Assembly: GCA_029962745.1 (NCBI GenBank)
Contig: CM057154.1
Span: 32,922,424 to 32,986,423, forward strand
From: Echinometra lucunter
Lineage: Eukaryota > Echinodermata > Echinoidea > Camarodonta > Echinometridae
Length of the DNA: 64,000 nt
Direction of reading: 5' to 3'
Shown here: positions 39,901-48,000 of the stretch, in pieces
How positions within the stretch are numbered: position 1 is the stretch's first letter
Layout: each line of letters begins with the position of its first letter
The notes under the pieces: model-generated
What the model was told of the DNA's origin: nothing
Seen by the model: the letters and a program-made list of their open reading frames with translations, nothing else
The model's database searches: none
Made by a program: the position numbers and the translations under genes

Positions 39901-42008
39901 GGATCTTAGAAGGTGTCTTTACTGAGATGGCTGTCTGTATCTTCATTGCGGAACTCTCGATGGCACTAGACTTCCTTCATAATGCTGGTGTTATATACAG
40001 AGACCTGAAGGTATTTTATGTTAAGCGTGTTAGGACTGTAACCTTAGTTTCTTGAGATGTGGTTATCGAGGAATACACTTTCTACAGACAAAACATTGAG
40101 GTGTTGGCCAGAAAGAAATTAGAATCAAACGTGTAAAAATATTCACATATTGTCCATCTTGGATTGAAAGATACATTTACCAGATGGTGGATGTGTGCTT
40201 AAACATATCTGCAACCTGCAGAGTTAAAAAATAATTTGAGAGTCATAATTGTACATTTGTTTATGGGTTGCCCATCATGATTCTGCATTTCTCTTTATCT
40301 ACATGTATCATGCCTCTCCTTATTTCACTAGTCTTCTCTCTAAAACTCTTACAGTCTGGCTTTTATGTTTGAGTGAAACTACAATTTTTATCTTTCACGA
40401 AGTCTTGAAAATATTTATGGCGAAGCATACACTCTTTTAAGAGTCATTGTATGTTGTATGTATCCTTTGTTATTATCATTTTTTTACCTATAATCTTGTA
40501 TTTTTCTGATATGTTTTGTTGTATCAGATGGAGAATATTTTGCTAGACCAAGAGGGGCATATAAAGCTGACAGACTTTGGCCTTTCAAAATGGATGAAGA
40601 AAGGAAACAGGACCTCAACGATATGTGGCACATTACAGTACATGGGTAGGTATTAGGATGGTCTCTGAGGCATCTATACCTGTACAACCTGAGATTACTC
40701 CAGGAGAGCATTTCATCAAGTGTCTTGTCAGTGATTTTTACTGAGAAACTGTTATAAGTTACTGAAATCCATGCGTCTGATTGGCTGAGAGCAAATTTGT
40801 CGGTAAAAATCACTGACAAGACACTTGATGAAACCCCCCCCCCCCTTCCCAGTAGTTTGCATAAGTGACAAAACTTCAAGGTATTACAGAGTAATTCAGC
40901 TTAGGGTGGTATTGAAAAGCTCCAAAAAGAAGTCATGTTTTTGTTTTTCCTGAAAAATAAAAAACACTCCAACAACCAAAACAGGCAAGAAGTTATTTTG
41001 GAGCAAAGCACTCATTAAAATATGAAGAAAAAGGGTAGGAAATTTGATATTGATGAAAGCTTTCTCATTTGTAGTATGTGATGGATACACTGAAAGCCAT
41101 TAAAATTGAAGCGTCAGGTGATAAATTACAGGACACACTTTTAAGCCTTGTTAGCTAGATGAGAAGACAGATGGTGTTTGGCTCAGGGTATATAACATGG
41201 CCATGATACATGACTTTCACATAGATGACAAAGTCATTGTGTCTGGAAAGCTGATGTGTGAAGCTGTGCCTGACGTGTTTGTAGGATAGTCTTTATACTC
41301 AAGGTAGATCATCAAAATCAAATCATCACCAGAATCATTTATAATTGTGGACCCTCAAGAAATTGTCCATTACAAGGTGGAGGCTCCTATACATTATGGT
41401 CAAGGAAATTATTGCATGTTTTGAGCTAGCTGTCTGCAAATTTGGAAAATTTCCTACCGTCTGATGCCTCTGGCTAGTCATGCATGCTCACATGAAGTTT
41501 TGTCTTCCCAGATCATTAAGCGTAGCTGGAAACAAGAAGGAGGTAGATAGAGAAAGAGAGAGAGAGGCAAGAGATAGAGAGAGGCAAGAGATAGAGAGAG
41601 AGAGACAGACAGACAGAGACAAAGACAGAGACAGAGAGACAGAGACAGAGAGAGACAGAGAGAGACAGAGAGAGACAGAGACAGAGAGAGACAGACAGAG
41701 AGAGACAGAGACAGAGAGACAGAGACAGACAGAGACAGAGAGACAGAGACAGACAGAGAGAGAAAGAGACAGAGACAGAGACAGACAGAGACAGAGTCAG
41801 AGAGAGACAGAGTCAGAGAGAGACAGAGAGAGACAGACAGAGAGACAGACAGAGAGACAGAGACAGACAGAGACAGACAGAGACAGACAGAGACAGACAG
41901 ACAGACAGAGAGACAGAGACAGACAGAGACAGACAGAGACAGACAGAGACAGACAGAGACAGACAGAGAGACAGAGACAGACAGAGAGAGACAGAGACAG
42001 AGAGAGAC

Positions 42009-42041
<33 letters not shown>

Positions 42042-45000
42042 CAGAGAGAGACAGAGAGATGGAGGAAAAAAGGGATGGAAATAAACTGAAGATGGTTCTG
42101 GAAAACAGGCAGGTAAAAACATACATTATTATTCTAAGAAGTTTGCAAATGTCCTTTTTAACGGGTTCCAGGGGGAAAATGAAAATATAAATTGAAATGT
42201 GTTATCTCCTTCCCTCAAGTCCTTGGGGTATTTTTATACAACCCTTCTTATCCCCCTTATCTGCTATTAAAGACTCGTCACAGTATTAATGTGATTGGGG
42301 GAATAAAAGTGCTAGGGGTAACATGAAAATGACATAGCACTTTTCACTGAATAAAACAAAGTTATTGTCAGGATACTAAAATTACTGCACATGATTTTAT
42401 GTTCATTTGGAGGATATTATAAAGCCATGACTTGTAGATTTGTGATTCATTTGGATTTTTCCCCTTGTAATTTCAGTTTATCTCTAAAGACTATGCACAG
42501 TATTCGTAAGGCTGTCAAATTTCTTCTTTGTAATCCTAAGGATGTACAATGCAAAGTTTTCTTTAAATGCTAGGACCTATTACAGTAGACCTGTATGAGC
42601 AAGGGTGATGTCAAATAATTGATAACATTTGCCCCTAAGATTGGCTGCCATATAAATTTTCTTATGTCACTTAATTTATTTTGCTGGTTTTTCTTTTCTA
42701 TAGCTCATTTCCAGTCTTTACAGATTATTGTCTGTGGAAGCCAGAAAATCTGCTCTTTATGTAGAAACTATGGACAGGGTCACATAGAATTTTATGCTAT
42801 TTATTGTTGCTCTTGTGGCCTTTAAGCAGTAATGACAAAGCATTTTATCCCCAAGATGCTCATCTATCATGTTAGTTACTTGATGAAATATCCTTTGTCT
42901 TTTTTTCTGTGGCAGACTGGGTAGAGGTTTGATAAGGGGAAAACCCTTTTGAATAGCAGATGGATGTATCTGTCATGGGGGATCAGTGGCTTGTGTACAG
43001 TCAAGTTAGGAGGATGGAGAGTTTTGCTGTTGATTGGAAGATGTGAAAGAAGAGGGAGAAAAGGGGAGGGGGGAGAGAAGAGGGAGAGGAGAAGAGACAA
43101 GGAGACTATGTTAAGAAGAATGAGGTTAAAATCATTTAACCCATAACCTACAATATTTTAGGGAGCAGGTTGAGGACAGAAGGACTGGAAGAGGGATGAT
43201 AGTGGAAGGAAACTGTATCCAACGATGTGAGATAACCAGAACATAAAGACTAAAGATAATTTTGAAGAAGAAATTACCTTTTGCTACATTTGTGGTTAAG
43301 CCCAATAACTTCCGATGCAGATCCCTAACAATCATACCAAATACATGAGCAGAATTCTATTAACTTGCTGTCAATTTATATTCTTATATTCTTTAAGATA
43401 ATTAACTGTTTATAAGAGAATGTTGCAATACAAGAAAAGTACTGGTGTTGCCAAGTTGAAGAAGAGACACAGATTTAGAATCTTTCCCTCCGGCGAATCA
43501 AGTTATCTACCTTTGGATCTTTTTCATCCTCCACACCACTTTACATTTGCATTAGATGCATCTTTTATCAGCAGCTGTTACTACCTGGTCTATACATTAA
43601 TGTTTCATGTGACCCTTGGCAGTGAGCTAATGTAACATAGTACTCCCTTGCCCTCAGGGATGGTTTATCTGCTCTCTCTAGAGGTTGGTAGAATGGGAGA
43701 GTGCAATGTTCTTCTATCCGTCTGTTCTCATTCTGGGAGATTAAAGGAATTCTGCACCATCTTTTAGTAAAAATGAAATGAAATTGCATTATACAGAAGT
43801 CTGTCTTACAAATTACCCAGGAAAAGGTGTGGAGAGTTCTAAGAAAAGGGATTTTTTTTTTTTTTTTTTTGGGGGGGGGGGGGGGGTATGAGACCTAGGA
43901 TATGATAATTTATAATGAAATTTCAGATAGTTTTCATTATTTTCACTAAAACTATGAAAACTTGTCCATCATGTCTTCATGTAGTAGACTAAATTAAAGT
44001 ATGTAAGGAGTATTTATGACAACCTTTACATTTTATAGCTGAAATATGAAATTTTTGTCATTTCTATGCACATAATGTATGGAAAATTGTGAGGATATTA
44101 TATCATCAACTCACTGAATATTCACATTGACCGTCCAAGAACTGCTCTGTGAAGAAATAGCAAAACTTCAAAAATTCATAACTTCCTGATTTTTCATCCG
44201 ATTTTTCATCAAATTTTTCTTGAAATGAACTTCATCTAGATGTAGACTTGCCCTTTACACTTTCCACGTAAAGAGTATAATGGTATCTTTAATGTTCTGT
44301 TAGACTTTCCCAGATGCACTTTTGATAGATTGTTATTTCAGTATCAAACCTGGTTCATCTGCAGGTAGGGATGTTTTCTTTGGAATAGATTATCCAGAAA
44401 ATATTCTATATCTGCCCAGAGGCTCTGTATGAAATTGTGTTGGGCAAGAGTATCCATTTGAAATACATTCTGTACCTACTCATAATTTACTCCTAGAAGA
44501 TTTAGAAAGTACCTTTAATACATTTAATTTCCAAGTGCACTCAGATAATGATTTCAAACCTTATTCAGAAGACATTCAATATCTTAGCCAGAGGCTCTAT
44601 TATGTTATTGAACTATGCAGGGGTTGCTAAGTTAAAGACATGCTTTACCGCCTTGCATTTTCTTCTCAAAATGTGAAATAGTTCATTCAATTTTCTGTCA
44701 CACTTTCCCAGAAGCACTTGTAATAGATTACTGTAATTTTAAACTATTATGTCTGATCTATGATGTAGTGAGTGCATTTTTATACCTTGAAATGGATGAT
44801 TCAGGAGACATTCTATCTCTTCTGAGAGGTAATTGATGTCATTGAGCTGCACAGACAGGAGAGTTTCCAAGTAAAAGGATGCTTTATCCATGGACATTAC
44901 ACACCAGATGGAATGGTTCCTTGAATGTTCAATCACAATCTCCAAAGTGCACTCATGTCGTTATTTCATTATCAGTTCTTAATGTTTGATTTTGATGGAG

Positions 45001-48000
45001 TAGGGCAATTTTCATCTAGAAAGGATGAAAGAGAAGATGTTCTCTCTCTACCCAGAGGGTCATAAGCATGACAAGAATAATTTATCTTCAGTTACGTTGA
45101 GGAGAAATCCAACCATGATACAAGTTGTTTTGGAGGAAAATGGGGAAAAAAATCAGTGAAGTAGCTTTTAGAATTTTAGAAGTTAGATTGAAATCAGAAG
45201 TACAATATCAATATGTAAGTTGTGAATTGTTGAAGTTTAAGATCGCAACACATTGGAATTTGAAATTTGTGCATTGATATCACAGTGATCCAATCCAATC
45301 CAAGCCATATTGTATTTGATTTAGTGCCTTTTCCGTGTGATTACAGAGTGTTTCGTATAGTTAATATAGTTGAAGTCTTTTATAAATTTCCCTTTTGTGC
45401 TTGATATTCTGTGCGATCATGATATCTCTCCCATTTGCACCAGCACACAAAATAATTTGTCTAAATTTTATTTGCTGAGCAGGATATTTTTCAGTTTTGA
45501 GGAACATACAGTTGATAATAGAAGTGTGAACACACTTTACTGGAGCGCACGGTTCATGGTCCTTTCATACAGGATTAATGATGCCATCCAATTATCACTT
45601 TATGATTCATGTTGAAATGATGACTATGCTATACTTCTGTGTGTACAGGTGCTATGATTCATTTTAGTCTGGTTTTAAAGGTATTGTTGAGCTCTGCATG
45701 TGAAATCATTCTAGGAAAATATTGCTTTAAAGTTATTCTTAGTTACTGTTGGCATATTGCATCTCTTCAAATAATTCTTGAGTTTAGTACTGGGTAGTAA
45801 ATCATTGCTAAAAGAAAATGTTTATAAGTTATTCTCAATAGTGGGTCATGTCTGGAATAACCAGCTCTCATATATGGGAAAGATGCAAAAGGTGAATTTT
45901 AAAATATGCCGAAGAACAACTTCTAGAAAAACATGTAGGAAATGTCACATACGGAAATAATAGAAGTCTTGTTTTCCATTAGTATATTAGGCATCCAATT
46001 ATGTCAAACCTTTACTCAACCATGAATCATTAAAGTATTTGTCTTGGAATGCAAGGAGGTATTTGGAGGGCCATCAGCTAATAGATTTTTTATTACAAAT
46101 TTGAATAGCTGCATGCACATTTGATCAAGGAGGGGGCATGATGCAGAGTTACAAGTACTATTTTCTAGCATCCCGCTGGAATCATTAGCTAATGCATCTG
46201 ACCTGGATAGTGCACTTGCAAATATCCACCAAAGGGAAGGATATTTGCAAATCTGGGCATCTTCTATTTATTCCCCCTGTGATTAGCTACTGGATTTCAC
46301 TAACTCTAATATATTTCCTGCCCCCCCCCTCTCTCTCCGTCCGTCTGTCTGTCTGTCCCTTTCTCTCTCTCTTTTCTCTCTCACTTGTCACTTTATGGTT
46401 ATATCTGTCTCTTCTGTGTGTTTAAAGAATATTTCTATGTGCAATTTCAAAGGAATATTATGTCTTGTCTTTTCTATCATATTTTGACAGAACTTTTTTT
46501 GTGATGCATTTTCAGTATATAATAGTGCCTGTACAGAAAGCGAGATTTGAGCCTGTTATTGAAATGTAAAAGGGAATGGCATTTTGTTGCAGTTGTTATT
46601 TTCTGGCCCTCAAAATCAACCAATGACCTTTAAATTTTAAAATCACAATCAATGTGTGCCAAGGGCAGTCGTATAAAATTACCTTTCATGTTGGTGTTAA
46701 ACATTGTGAGATGTGATGTGAGCATGCCCTCCCATTAATGTTCCATGTTACTCCAGGCAAAGAGTAACACGAGCACCAGGCTCCCTTCACACTTGTCCTT
46801 GTTTGGGCAGCTTTCTGCAGTCTCAGTAGGGGAGTTCACACCAAGCAAAACTTCCTTGTATAGTTGATACGAAACCTGGGAAAGCCCCGATCTGTGTTGC
46901 CTTTGCAGTACGTGATGGAAGGTTCATGTGCTTTGATTGACTTCAAATGGCATATTGCACCTCACATTATAGATTGATGGGCAAATTTACTTGGAAAATA
47001 GTCTCTCCCTATATATGCGTCTTCCTTTTAATATTAAAGGCCTATTTACAATGGACTGGTGCATGAATGATTGTTATATAGGGAGTCAGGCACTTATTGT
47101 AGCACATGGTGCAGTTAATCATGCACCATGAAATGTATTGCTTGAAGCTTTAATGTGTCAAGGATCTATCCTTTGTCACTTAACTTATGAACAAAGGAAA
47201 ATCTTAATTTGCACCAAAATGTTAATATTAAGAAACAATAAGGCAATCACTTGTAAACGATTTCCATTTTTAAATATGAAGGTTTGTTTTGTGTTGTGCA
47301 GAATAACTTGTTATTCATTTCATCACGAAAGACATTTTTGTAAGGTGAAACCATGTTGAAGAATTCAGTCGATACTATATTTATATGTGGCAAATGATAT
47401 TCTGTTCGGAGCATCCTTTAATCATATCACTTTGGGTAAAACAACAGAAACTAGTGAAAGTATCCAGTAAATAAATCAAGCCAGTAGGCATTGGCATTGT
47501 GCCAAACCCTGCATTAACTCTCAGTATGTTCGAATCCCCCGCTATGCAGGGGACAAATCACGGCTGTTGGTGCATTAGGTCACCGTGCATGGTGAATTTC
47601 ACGCATGCGCACTTTTGATAAAAACAGGTGCGAGATATCGAATTACGAGCCAAGGTCCAAAAACCCAACATGTTTGGGGGGGGGGAGATAGGGAGAAGTC
47701 CCAGCAAACGGGGGATAGTCTGAACGCGGGGTTTGTGGATGATAGAGGATTAGAAGAGGTTTTTGTGTCTGATACTCCAGTTAATCCACCAAGTGAACAT
47801 ATTGAAGAATGAAGATATTGAAATGCGATATTTTCATTTATACGACACCTAGATAGATCCCTGTCATTTGATTGGTTGTTTGATATTCATCATTTGTCCC
47901 ATTGCACTATGACGTCATCAATCGTGCAAAAGTGGCTCCATTTACAGTGCAATTTTGGATCCATACGATTTGCTCCATTGCACGCTGGCCGAGAGCCCGG

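Larger units (their letters stand above)
42062..44289. other. Intron of the kinase gene, little recognised
   Basis: Apart from MITE fragment G and the T/G runs, no structure was found. Confidence 0.45.

Noticed and set aside
41478..42190. Long open frames on both strands (over 200 codons)
   Set aside because: They run through an AG/ACAG microsatellite and translate into Arg/Glu/Asp- or Ser/Leu-only low complexity; there is no gene signal outside the tract.
47520..47550. B-box-like gttcgaatccc suggesting another SINE or tRNA
   Set aside because: No A box at the right distance and no matching body or tail.
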